A stretch of DNA of 64,000 nucleotides, from NCBI GenBank assembly GCA_963847235.1, contig CAWJYU010000014.1, positions 1-64,000 on the forward strand, in the 5' to 3' direction. The DNA is from JACDAN01 sp963847235. GTDB taxonomy: Bacteria > Actinomycetota > Thermoleophilia > Gaiellales > Gaiellaceae. Positions 10,939 through 19,004 of the stretch are shown here, in pieces (the first letter of the stretch is position 1; every line of letters starts with the position of its first letter). Under the pieces are notes generated by a model that worked only from the letters and a program-made list of their open reading frames with translations, did not search any database and was not told the DNA's origin. The position numbers were made by a program, and so were the translations under genes.

Positions 10939-11793
10939 CTAATAGTACATCGAGAGGGCCGCGTGGGCCAAACCGAGAACGAGCAAGGCCACCGAGAGCG
11001 GGATGTGGATCATGAGCCAGCCGTGAAGCAGGTGATGGAGTCGTTCTTGCTCACCCAGGAGCCTGCGCTCCTCACAGAGCGAGCCCAGCGACTTGAGCGG
11101 CCCATCGACGTCCGACGTCCAGGCGAGGGCCGAGATCCCGGCCAACTCGGCCTCCAACACTCCGGGGGTCGCCAGCGGTGACTTCCGCAAAAAGGGTTCG
11201 CAAAGAAAAGGACGCACCTCGTGCTCGTAGAGCCGGCGGAGCTGAGCGCGGGGCGACTCGGCGCCTGCCTCTTCCAGCTTCGCGTCGTAGGGTCCGCAGA
11301 GCGTGTCGATCAACGAGTCGGATTTGCGGCGGAGCAGGGAGCAGAGATGAGGGATCTGCTCGTAAGGGACTTCGCAGGCAATCCGCCGGGCGATCATCCT
11401 GGGCAGGAATTGCTGGAAGACGAGTCCGATGACCCCCGTCGCGATCGTGAGCGTGAGGACGACCCAGAGGACCTGCTCGAGCGGCCCTCCCCAGCGGAAA
11501 CCGCTGTGGAACAAGATGATCAGCTCGCTCAAGAGGCCCAGCCAGATGTGCCCCTTCAGCCAGACCTTTCTCGACCCGAGCCACCAGAGCGACGGGACCT
11601 TGCGGAGCGTCGACAGGAGCCCGGCATACACCATCAGCGCAGAGCCAATGATCCCATACCACATCCCAATGACGCTTCCGCCATTGAAGCCACCAGGCGT
11701 GTTGTAGTCGAACCAGGCGTAGACAATCGCCGCCAGGAGCGCCAGGACGACCGTGGCCAGGAACCAACCCTTCTGACGTGAATCAATCAGCAA
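10939..11793 (-). CDS. membrane cytochrome b-like protein
   Basis: 284 residues with about five membrane helices: residues 12-30 (ATVVLALLAAIVYAWF), 41-60, 78-98, 105-125, and a last pair near 255-280. Paired histidines sit inside helices: KGHIWLG and LFHSGFRWGG in the middle, LLHGWLMIHIP and LAHA near the end. This is the pattern of di-heme b-type quinone-reactive subunits. The loop between helices 4 and 5 is a soluble helical domain of about 110 residues. I infer that it passes electrons between the quinone pool and the multiheme chains. No closer family is recognised. It starts with ATG at 11,793 after a 164-base gap, so a separate promoter is possible. Confidence 0.6.
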   Translation of the reverse strand: MLIDSRQKGWFLATVVLALLAAIVYAWFDYNTPGGFNGGSVIGMWYGIIGSALMVYAGLLSTLRKVPSLWWLGSRKVWLKGHIWLGLLSELIILFHSGFRWGGPLEQVLWVVLTLTIATGVIGLVFQQFLPRMIARRIACEVPYEQIPHLCSLLRRKSDSLIDTLCGPYDAKLEEAGAESPRAQLRRLYEHEVRPFLCEPFLRKSPLATPGVLEAELAGISALAWTSDVDGPLKSLGSLCEERRLLGEQERLHHLLHGWLMIHIPLSVALLVLGLAHAALSMYY

Positions 11794-11957
11794 GGAGAGG
11801 CTCCACCGCTCGCCAACAATGCCCCCACGGGCACGGGAACAAATCGCCGCATAACGACCTCATATTTATAGCTCAGACTTGGAACGAACGCAATCAAACC
11901 GACCGCCGGCCGCGGCGAAGGCAGGCTCGCACCGGCGGACGTCGGCCCGGTGGGTGG

Positions 11958-13532
11958 TCAACGCCGGGGCAGCAGCCCGGTCAGTTCGGCAAACCGCGCC
12001 TGGAAGGTCGCGGGGTCGAAGTCGGTGACCGACTTGAGCCGCTTGGCGAGGGTGGCCTCGATCTTCTCCTGGGTTCCGGCCGAGGGGAGGCTGAATCCGA
12101 GCTCCTCATCGGTTCGACGAAGGACTTTCGCGATCGGCGTATCGGGTCCGGCCTTGGGCTCGATCTCGTTGTAGATCGTCCGGAACGCCCAGAAGAGTTG
12201 CCGGGCCGTGTCGTAGTCGGGGATTTCCGACCGGGACGCCTGGCAGACTCGGTCGAGGAGTCGGAGGGCGACCGCGCGGTCGACGGGTGTCTTGCCGAGG
12301 TCGACCAGGACTTCGTCGATCCATCCCGCGAGCGATCGGGCCGAGGCGATGGCCTGGTCCTTGTTTCCAAACGGCCGGGCCGAGAGGGCGGCATGGAACT
12401 CCTTGATCCGACGATCGAATTGCTCGAGACGCGGCTTCACTTGCTGTGGGTTCGCGGCCTCGATGCCAAGCCCGACCAGCGCGACGGGCCAGCTCGGGGC
12501 GGGCGGGCGCCCGGGGACCCCCGGGAATCCCCGCGCCTGTCGCCAGTTCGGACGATTCACCTCGTGGTGGCAGGCGTAGCAATCGAACCGAGCGAAATCG
12601 GGCCATCGGGTGCCGGGGATATCCCCGAGCTCATCCTTTTCCGCCTGCGCCGCGAAGAGCTGGAGGGTCTCGCGGAGCGGGACGAGTCCGCTCACCGCCA
12701 CGAGTTCCGTGTGCTCGAGCTTATCGAGGTTGAGCGTCGATTCGAGCGCCTTGCGCACTTCCGGGCGTCTCCCTTGCCGTTTCTCGCCGAGGTATTCCCA
12801 GTGATACGGCATCGCCTCGCTGAAGGTCGAGACTTCGAGGCCGGGCAGGGGGGGGTGGCCCGCCGCGTACATCGCGTGGGTCAGGACGTTCCCCTCCTCG
12901 TAGTTCCCGACGTGGCAGGAGAGACACCGCTTGGTCCGCGTGACCGGATCCCAGAGGTCGACCATGCCGTACTGGTCTTCCTTTTCCTTTCGGCTCAGGC
13001 TCCTCCACTTCGGATCCTCGAAGATGGAGTGCTGTTGCACCCATTCGCGGAACGCTCCGTGGCAGGCCACGCAACTGACGCCGTCGCCCTTGCGGTCGAA
13101 CTGCTGGGCCGCTCGGGGCCCCGGCTTGGCAGCCCCCTCGGCCTGAGCGACCACGGGCGATCGGTCGGTGACGCTGTGGCAGCCCAGGCAGGAGCGGTGC
13201 GTGGTGACGTCAATCCCGAGGATCTTGCCCATCTGCACCCCGCGCGGGTCTGACAACACGGCGAAGGCGTTCTTGTGCTTGTCCTTGGTGCCCCAGATCG
13301 TCGCTTCGTTCATCCGGCAGATGACCGACTCCGCCTTATAATTCTCGGGGTGAGCATGACACTGCGCGCAATAGCGCTCGCCGAAGATCAAGGGGGTTCG
13401 GGCATCGGGAGCGGGGGCAGCCGCCCCTCGTGGCCCCTGCGCCTGAGCCTCTGCCAAGGGCAGGGCGGTGAGCAGGGCTACGATCAGACCCGAGCAGGTC
13501 AGGAGCCGGTATCGTTGAGTCGCCGCCATCAA
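11958..13532 (-). CDS. secreted pentaheme cytochrome c (pentaheme B)
   Basis: 524 residues, unbroken. A cleavable signal peptide (residues 1-31, core GLIVALLTALPLAEAQA) sends it to the periplasm. Heme motifs: CAQCH, CLGCH, CVACH, CLSCH and CYACH. The segment HAMYAAGHPPLPGLEVSTF between hemes 4 and 5 corresponds to the DHDLIAAGHPRL block of pentahemes A and C, so the three are diverged paralogues. It begins with CAQCHAHP rather than the CX4CH form of its paralogues. A helical C-terminal third has no hemes. GAGGAGA lies just upstream of ATG 13,532. The partner is probably the membrane-bound decaheme or cytochrome b protein; the substrate is unknown. Confidence 0.85.
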   Translation of the reverse strand: MMAATQRYRLLTCSGLIVALLTALPLAEAQAQGPRGAAAPAPDARTPLIFGERYCAQCHAHPENYKAESVICRMNEATIWGTKDKHKNAFAVLSDPRGVQMGKILGIDVTTHRSCLGCHSVTDRSPVVAQAEGAAKPGPRAAQQFDRKGDGVSCVACHGAFREWVQQHSIFEDPKWRSLSRKEKEDQYGMVDLWDPVTRTKRCLSCHVGNYEEGNVLTHAMYAAGHPPLPGLEVSTFSEAMPYHWEYLGEKRQGRRPEVRKALESTLNLDKLEHTELVAVSGLVPLRETLQLFAAQAEKDELGDIPGTRWPDFARFDCYACHHEVNRPNWRQARGFPGVPGRPPAPSWPVALVGLGIEAANPQQVKPRLEQFDRRIKEFHAALSARPFGNKDQAIASARSLAGWIDEVLVDLGKTPVDRAVALRLLDRVCQASRSEIPDYDTARQLFWAFRTIYNEIEPKAGPDTPIAKVLRRTDEELGFSLPSAGTQEKIEATLAKRLKSVTDFDPATFQARFAELTGLLPRR

Positions 13533-13645
13533 TCTTGTCTCCTCGTCGCGACATCACGGGATCATTAATATGACCCGGAGACCCTTTGGTGACGACCTGG
13601 ACATACATATTATGGAACGGTTGAAAGGACTTCGGAAGACTCTGC

Positions 13646-15071
13646 TCAAGGACGAGGCGGGCCGTCAAGAGGCTGGAACGCTCCCGAGGCCGCTCGATCC
13701 GGTACATAGGGGGCCAGCAGCCGCTTCCGACGGTCGCGAAGCTCGTTGAGCAATCCGGGATCGCTCTGGAGAGCCTGGCCGAGTGACTGGCGAAGCGGGA
13801 CCAGGCCGAGGTAGACCTGGGCCTCGACGTCCCAACCTGGCCCCGTCGGCTCGACGCGATGGATCTCTTTCGTACGCAGGGTGCGGAGCAAGGGCTCGGT
13901 CTTGGGCGGGTCGAAGGTCTCTTGTTGGACGGTCACAAGCCAGCGCTCGAGGGCCTGGGCGGCCTGGCCCGCCTCTCCGGCGACGCGGTGCGAGTCCGGC
14001 AGCGGCACGTCCATGGAGGCTCGAAGTCGATCGAGGCATGAGTCGACCGCCGTGGCCGCCGGGTCCTGTTCTCGACGGAGATCCGCCAGCGTCGCCACCA
14101 TCGGGAAGTACCAGGTTCCCCAGGCGGGGATCCCCGGCGAGGAGGCCGCGCCCACGACCTTGGTTCCCGGGGGACGGGAGCGGAGATCCTGGTGGCAGGA
14201 GGCACAGTCGTACTCGGAAAACTCGGGCCAGCGGCTGGGCCGGTCCGGGCCGGCCTGGGCGGCTTCCTTGGCGCGGCTCTGAAGCAATTCGAGGGCGGTC
14301 CGGCCCGAGACGAGCTGGCCCACGGCCCAGGTTCGCGCGGGGAAATCGCTGGCCGCGTTCCGGCCGGTCTCCACCCAGTGCGCGGGGATGTTGGCGAGAA
14401 ACGAGGAGAACTCGAAGTTCAGGCGAGGATGACCGGCCGCGATCAAGTCGTGATCCACCTCGCGGGCCGGCAGGCCGTCGCGTGCCGGAACACCGACATG
14501 GCAGGCGACGCAACGCTCGGCCCTCACGGCCAGGTCGTCGAGCCGGACCTTGCCGAACCGCTCCTCCTTCTCATGCGAGGAGAGCAGGTCCCAATCGTAG
14601 GTCGTGTGCAGCCCGAGCCAGGCGCCGGACGAGCCATGACACGACTCGCAGCCCACCCCGTCCTGCCGGATGGTCGCCGCGAGTTCCGGGTTCACGGCCG
14701 GACCGGGCGTCGAATGGCAGGCGAGACATCGGCTGTCCTGGTGCGCGGGGATCGTGCGCCCGGCACCTTGCCCCAGCTTTTTCGCGATCGACCGGGACAA
14801 GTCGGAGTAGAGCGTCTGAAACGCGTTGGCGTGCCGATCGCGAGACGCCCAGACCGTGTGTTCGTTGCGGAAGACCCGTGAACCGTAGACCGGGGTCGGG
14901 CTCCCATGGCAGGCCGTCGACGAGCAACGCCCCGCACCCCAGTTGGCTCGGGTCAACTCGATCGGCCGAGCCGGATCGGCGGCCGAGGCGACGCCTTTCC
15001 CCGGCCTCGAATGCCAGGATGACGAGCAAGGGCAGGATCAACCGGGCCATCCCCCCCTTCAGAGCTCGCAT
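13646..15071 (-). CDS. secreted pentaheme cytochrome c (pentaheme A)
   Basis: First gene of the locus. ATG 15,071 is preceded by GGAGG at 7 bases and followed by a signal peptide (ARLILPLLVILAFEAG). One frame change near 15,000, in a GGGGAAAGG run, connects it to the heme domain. Hemes: CSSTACH (CX4CH), CLACH, CESCH, CVACH and CASCH. It contains VWASRDRHANAF and VDHDLIAAGHPRLNFEFSSF, shared with pentaheme C, so A and C are the closest pair, A soluble or exported and C anchored. Mature length is about 450 residues. The family resembles cytochrome c554-type electron carriers; neither hydroxylamine oxidase active-site features nor a NrfA-type CXXCK heme is present. Confidence 0.8.
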
Positions 15072-15178
15072 GCCAGGGCCTCCGTCCGTCCGAGAAAGAT
15101 GCGCTGTCGGTGAGGATCGTCGCGAACTCTCCCGATGGATCGGTTGGAGAGGCCACGTCGTCACGAATGGTCGAGACA

Positions 15179-15184
15179 ATTATA
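15179..15184 (-). promoter_or_regulatory. possible -10 element (TATAAT) for the cytochrome locus
   Basis: Reading leftwards, TATAAT lies about 108 bases before the pentaheme A start, in a locally AT-rich patch. No convincing -35 hexamer is found 16-18 bases further upstream, so this is only a candidate. It would drive the first gene of the six-gene locus. Confidence 0.3.
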
Positions 15185-15601
15185 GTCTGAATCGACATAG
15201 GCGAGCGAAGCGCTCAGTCCAAAGCGTCGCGGCCCGCCCGCATGGGTCCGATTACGACGATTGCTCCCGTCGAAATGCCTCCCGGTTCTTGGGACTTCTC
15301 CCGGATCACCACCACGATCTCATAGTGATTGACTTGCTTGTTGTCTGAACCGAGTTCGCGAATCGCCGCCCCTGGCTCGATTCGGAAGTGCAGACTTCTT
15401 TGCCTCAGCCGGGCTCTGGTCTCGCCAGATTTGATCCAGCGTCAACACCACGAACCGAACCAGTGTCTGCCGTCCCCGCCACCCGTACCGGATCCTCTCT
15501 GCGACGGAACCCGGAGGAGAACCAACCCGGTAGGGGATCGCCCGGAGCCCTGTTCTTCGGAGATTTCCAGCGCGGTAAACTCTTGGATCGTTTGGTTAAT
15601 C
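15185..15601. other. intergenic, nothing recognised
   Basis: About 400 bases between the start of the cytochrome locus and the end of the lipoprotein gene. Short open frames exist on both strands, but none shows domain patterns, a ribosome binding site or plausible codon use. I saw no tRNA, array or clear transposon end. Confidence 0.6.
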
Positions 15602-16040
15602 TTACTCTACTGGAAACGGGCCAAACTCCTGCACGGCCGCTGTCTCCGCGACCGTTGTCTTGACTTTCATCTGCTTATCCTCAGTGATCTTCAATGTGAC
15701 GGTGATCTGAAGAGCGTTATCGGCAACAGCCGGGATAGCGATGATGAGCGAAGCCACGGTCTCGCTTCCTGATTCATCCTTCTGGGAAAGCTCGATAAGG
15801 ACTTTCGGCCCCCCATCGGTCTTATTTGTAAACGTCTCGGAACGAGTGTGGGGGAGGCTCTGCCCGGCGTTTACCAGCGGCGTGAAGACATCGCCTGCCG
15901 TAGTGATACCAAGTGGCTTTCTTGAGTGTGGCACCAGCCCTTGGCTGGATCGTTTTCTTCGGAGGATCAGGATTTACCCTGTCGGCGCATCCTGTTATGC
16001 AAATCAGGGTCAGACAGACTGCTAAGTCACGTCGAATCAT
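15602..16040 (-). CDS. small lipoprotein with an isolated Hsp70 substrate-binding-like domain
   Basis: The N-terminus from ATG 16,040 is a short lipoprotein signal (RRDLAVCLTLICITGC) with Cys18 as lipid attachment site. After one frame change near 15,925, at an AAGAAAGCC run, the frame continues with PLGITTAGDVFTPLV, LPHTRSETFTNK, VLIELSQKD, ASLIIAIPA and ALQITVTLKITEDKQMKV. This follows the beta-sandwich of Hsp70 SBD-beta (LGIETAGGVMTPLI..NTTIP..KS..F....D....V.I.V.QGE....I.VTF.I...G...V) almost strand by strand. There is no nucleotide-binding domain and no helical lid: the whole precursor is about 145 residues. If real, it would hold unfolded peptides outside the cytoplasm without ATP. Homology is by eye only. 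Confidence 0.55.
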
Positions 16041-16914
16041 CGTTTCGGCATCCTTCTAATATTCAGCCATGAAGGTAATGAGGATTCCCACGTCCAGTTT
16101 AGAAGATCACGTTCGGAGAGTCACCCCTTCAGAACCTGCAAAAACGTTTGGGCGACGGCCGGGCTTTCGGGCTACGCCCCGAGGCCTCGAAGTCGAGTCT
16201 CCGCCTACCGGCTTCAATCCCTATCGCGTTCCCGTCCCCTGCCCTGATCTCGCCCGGCGGAGGCACCGGCTCACCGCCGGCCTGATCGGGAGGGACGCCC
16301 TCCGACGTCTGTAGCAAGCACCGGCTTCCGTTGCGAAACGACAACACAGACAGCAAGGACATGCATTGTGCTTCCGCCTTGCGTGAAGTCGAACCGTCGG
16401 AACGAACGCTGCGTCCCGATGTTCCGAACCGGTCTCATGGACTTCCCCGGCGTTCCGATCCCGCCTCACGCCGGATTCGCCCCACGGCTTCCGGCCGCTC
16501 GTCTCGGGGGACCGCCGAGGGCTGGCGGGCCGACCGCGGGCCCGCGCAGGAGCCGGCACCCTGTGGGGGAGGGCGGTTCCATCCAGCAACTCCACTTCGG
16601 ATCCGCATCCGCGGGACCCGAATGGAATCAAGCCGTTCGGCTCGCCTCGGCAGACCGCCCCGCTCTTATGGACGGGGCGGCCAGGTGGCCATGCACCTAA
16701 AGAGGGTAAGGCGAGGGGTGTGGAGAATCCACCGAGGCCAGCGACCAGGCACCCATCTTCACTGTATTTCCCAGACCTCGCCACTGAGGTGCCTGGCTAC
16801 TCTTGTTCCGCGAAAGCGAACGCCTGGTTTTCCTTCCACCACAGATACTGTTGGTGAATTCGTCCAGGGCCTCGTGGACCGTGGCTGGTCCCTTCGCTGG
16901 GGGCCCCAGGATCG
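16041..16914. other. intergenic, no supported gene
   Basis: About 870 bases with long overlapping open frames on both strands. These are Arg/Pro/Ser-rich with no recognisable domain, as expected of GC-rich noncoding DNA. A few palindromes lie at the right end (see the repeat at 16,745-16,796). A decayed gene cannot be excluded. Confidence 0.5.
16745..16796. repeat. inverted repeat CCAGGCACC...GGTGCCTGG
   Basis: Nine-base arms at 16,745-16,753 and 16,788-16,796 enclose 34 bases. A shorter hairpin AGGTG-GCCATG-CACCT lies just upstream (16,683-16,698). The arrangement resembles a REP-type palindromic unit or the ends of a small non-autonomous element. Copy number in the genome cannot be judged from this window. 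Confidence 0.4.
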
Positions 16915-17540
16915 TCACCGTGCCGTGTCGGCCGTCAGGACCGGCTCCAGGGCACTGGATCGGCCGTCCCGGTCGAGGGCGTCTTGGATCACGGCGAATG
17001 GTCTGGCGGCTGACGCCTTCGCAGCCCGGCGACGAGACGGGGTCGTAGCCAGCCCCCGGACAACTTTGTTGGGCAAGAACGAACAACAGCCGATCAGCAT
17101 GATTAACGCGAACGTCCACATCCCGAGACAGGCACCGATACCCAAGTGGAGCACGACCGCCCCGGCCAGCATCAGCGGCCGACAGCGGGGCCGCCAGATG
17201 AGGAAGGGAAAGGAGATCTCCCAGAGGACCGACACGGTGGGTGGCGAGGTTCAGGAGGTGCGGATGCCAGGCCAGCCACGTCATGTCGGTTGACTGGTAC
17301 TCCAGGTTCGCAAAGGCCCGCCACATCGCCGTGCCGTCCCACCACGAATCGCCCTTCAGCTTCGAGATGCCCGCGAAAAAGTAAATAATGCACATGTGAA
17401 TATTGATAAGCCGTATCGCCAGGTTGGCCGCCGTGCTCGGGGCGGGCCGCGATGCCCCCCACACGCGGCGCCGGCGGGTGGCCAGCCAGCGGTCGACTGG
17501 AGCCGCGCTGCCCGCTGCCCCACATCGTCAAGTAGAGCAC
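16915..17540 (-). pseudogene. HTTM (vitamin K-dependent gamma-carboxylase-like) membrane protein, N-terminus missing
   Basis: Three frames joined near 17,500 and 17,245 give VLYLTMWG, then APSTAANLAIRLINIHMCII, AGISKLKGDSWWDGTAMWRA, FANLEYQSTDMTWLAWHP, and helices ISFPFLIW, AVVLHLGIGACLGMWTFALI and MLIGCCSFLPNKV. These are diagnostic for the HTTM domain common in planctomycetes, where it forms multi-pass membrane proteins of unproven carboxylase-like function. The start and first helices are absent: the sequence upstream belongs to an unrelated glycosyltransferase of the other organism type. The break, together with the two frame changes, makes this copy non-functional as assembled. Confidence 0.7.
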
Positions 17541-17790
17541 GATCCGCGTGACGGAAGCCCGCGGCGAGGGCAGCAGACTTCCCGAAGTTGCGGCGCAGGC
17601 GGACGACCCTGACGTTCGGCGCCCGGTCGTGCAGGCGCGTGAGCGCGGCGAAGGACCCGTCGGTGGAGCCGTCGTCGACGTAGACGGCCTCCCACGGCCG
17701 CCCGAGGGGGTCGAGGGCGCTCGCCAGCTCGTCGTAGAGCAGCTCGACGCTTCGATCCTCGTCGTGGACTGGGACGACGACCGAGATCAC
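17541..17790 (-). pseudogene. family 2 glycosyltransferase, N-terminal 83 residues only
   Basis: ATG 17,790 opens a textbook GT-A nucleotide-binding half: ISVVVPVHDE, EAVYVDDGSTDGS and RVVRLRRNFGKSAALAAGF, as in polyisoprenyl-phosphate or DPM1-like glycosyltransferases. After GFRHAD the expected continuation (a DADLQDDP-type DXD motif) is missing and the DNA becomes the HTTM gene. The start lies 11 bases from the divergent moeA start, so the left part of the gene has been replaced rather than the right part damaged. Confidence 0.7.
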
Positions 17791-17801
17791 GGCAGTAGCT
17801 T

Positions 17802-19004
17802 ATGCGTGAGGTGGGAGCGCTCTTGTCGATCGAGGAGGCGCAGCGCCTCATCCTCGAGCGGGTTCGGCCGCTGGAGGCCGAGCCTGTTCCGCTCGACGCT
17901 GCCGCGGGTCGCGTGCTGGCGGAGACGGCGACCTCCCGCGTGGACCTGCCGCCATTCGATAGCTCGGCGATGGACGGCTTTGCGGTGCGATCAGGCGACA
18001 CGCCCGGCCGGCTGCCTGTGAGCGAGCGGATTCCGGCGGGCAAGCCGGCCCGGCGAGCGCTCGAGCCCGGCGAGGCGATGGGGATCGCAACCGGCGGCTC
18101 GGTTCCTGACGGTGCCGACGCCGTCATCCAGCTCGAGGCCGTTGTCGATCATGGCAACGAGATCGAGATCCCGGACACGGTGTCCGCCGGAACGAACATC
18201 CGTCCTCGCGGCGGGGATCTGCGCCGGGGAGACGTCGTGGTGGAGGCGGGCGAGCTGCTGGGCCCGGCGCAGATCGGCGCCCTCGCCGCAGTCGGGATTC
18301 CCGAGGCCTCGTGCTCCCGGCGGCCCCGGGCCGCGGTGCTCGCGACGGGCACGGAGCTGCGGCGCCCGGGTGAGGAGCTCGGGCCTGGCCAGATCTACGA
18401 GGTGAACACCACGCTGCTCGCGGCGCAGCTCCGGTCGGCCGGCGCGGAGGTAGAGCAGCTCGAGGCCGTCGAGGACGACGAGGAGGCGCACCGGGGAGCG
18501 CTCGAAGCCGGCCTGCGAGCCGACGTGCTCGTCACGTCCGGCGGCGTCTCGGTCGGCCCGCACGACCTCGTGCGTTCGGTCGGGGCGGGGCTCGGGGTCG
18601 AGGAGGTGCTCTGGGGCGTGGCCGTCAAGCCCGGCAAGCCTCTGTGGTTCGGCGTGCGCGACCGGACCCTTGTCTTCGGCCTCCCCGGGAACCCGGTCTC
18701 GTCGCTCGTCGGCTTCGAGATCTTCGTGCGGCCGGCGCTCCTGGCGCTTCAGGGCGCACGTGACCCGCTCCCTCGCTTCGATCCGGGGCGCCTCGCGCGG
18801 GCCGTGCGTCCGAACCCGGCCCGGACGGAGCTGATGAGGGCCAGGACCGCGGTCGTCGACTCTGCCGTCGAGCTCGACGTCCTGACCGGCCAGGACTCGC
18901 ACATGATCGCGCGCGCCGCCGGCGCGGACGCGCTGGTGTTGATCCCGGCCGGCACCGGCGAGCTGCCCGCCGGCGCGCCGGTCAGCTACCTGCGGCTCGC
19001 CTAG
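17802..19004 (+). CDS. moeA: molybdopterin molybdenumtransferase MoeA
   Basis: Inserts molybdate into adenylylated molybdopterin, the last step of molybdenum cofactor synthesis in the cytoplasm. 400 residues, normal length. Characteristic segments: LPPFDSSAMDGFAVR, PDGADAVIQLE, AAVLATGTEL, YEVNTTLLAAQL, LVTSGGVSVGPHDLV, VAVKPGKPLWFG and FGLPGNPVSSLV. ATG 17,802 is used; GTG 17,811 is an alternative. moaC and moaB of the same pathway lie 9 kb downstream, so the pathway is split over two sites. Confidence 0.93.
   Translation: MREVGALLSIEEAQRLILERVRPLEAEPVPLDAAAGRVLAETATSRVDLPPFDSSAMDGFAVRSGDTPGRLPVSERIPAGKPARRALEPGEAMGIATGGSVPDGADAVIQLEAVVDHGNEIEIPDTVSAGTNIRPRGGDLRRGDVVVEAGELLGPAQIGALAAVGIPEASCSRRPRAAVLATGTELRRPGEELGPGQIYEVNTTLLAAQLRSAGAEVEQLEAVEDDEEAHRGALEAGLRADVLVTSGGVSVGPHDLVRSVGAGLGVEEVLWGVAVKPGKPLWFGVRDRTLVFGLPGNPVSSLVGFEIFVRPALLALQGARDPLPRFDPGRLARAVRPNPARTELMRARTAVVDSAVELDVLTGQDSHMIARAAGADALVLIPAGTGELPAGAPVSYLRLA

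Noticed and set aside
13646..15071. Pentaheme cytochromes as ammonia-forming nitrite reductase or hydroxylamine oxidase
   Set aside because: No CXXCK heme and no HAO-type tyrosine crosslink region or eight-heme count; the five-heme layout fits c554-like carriers.
16221..16784. Minus-strand open frame of 187 codons as a hypothetical protein
   Set aside because: Composition is typical of noncoding GC-rich DNA, with no ribosome binding site and no motif; overlapping frames on both strands are equally long.
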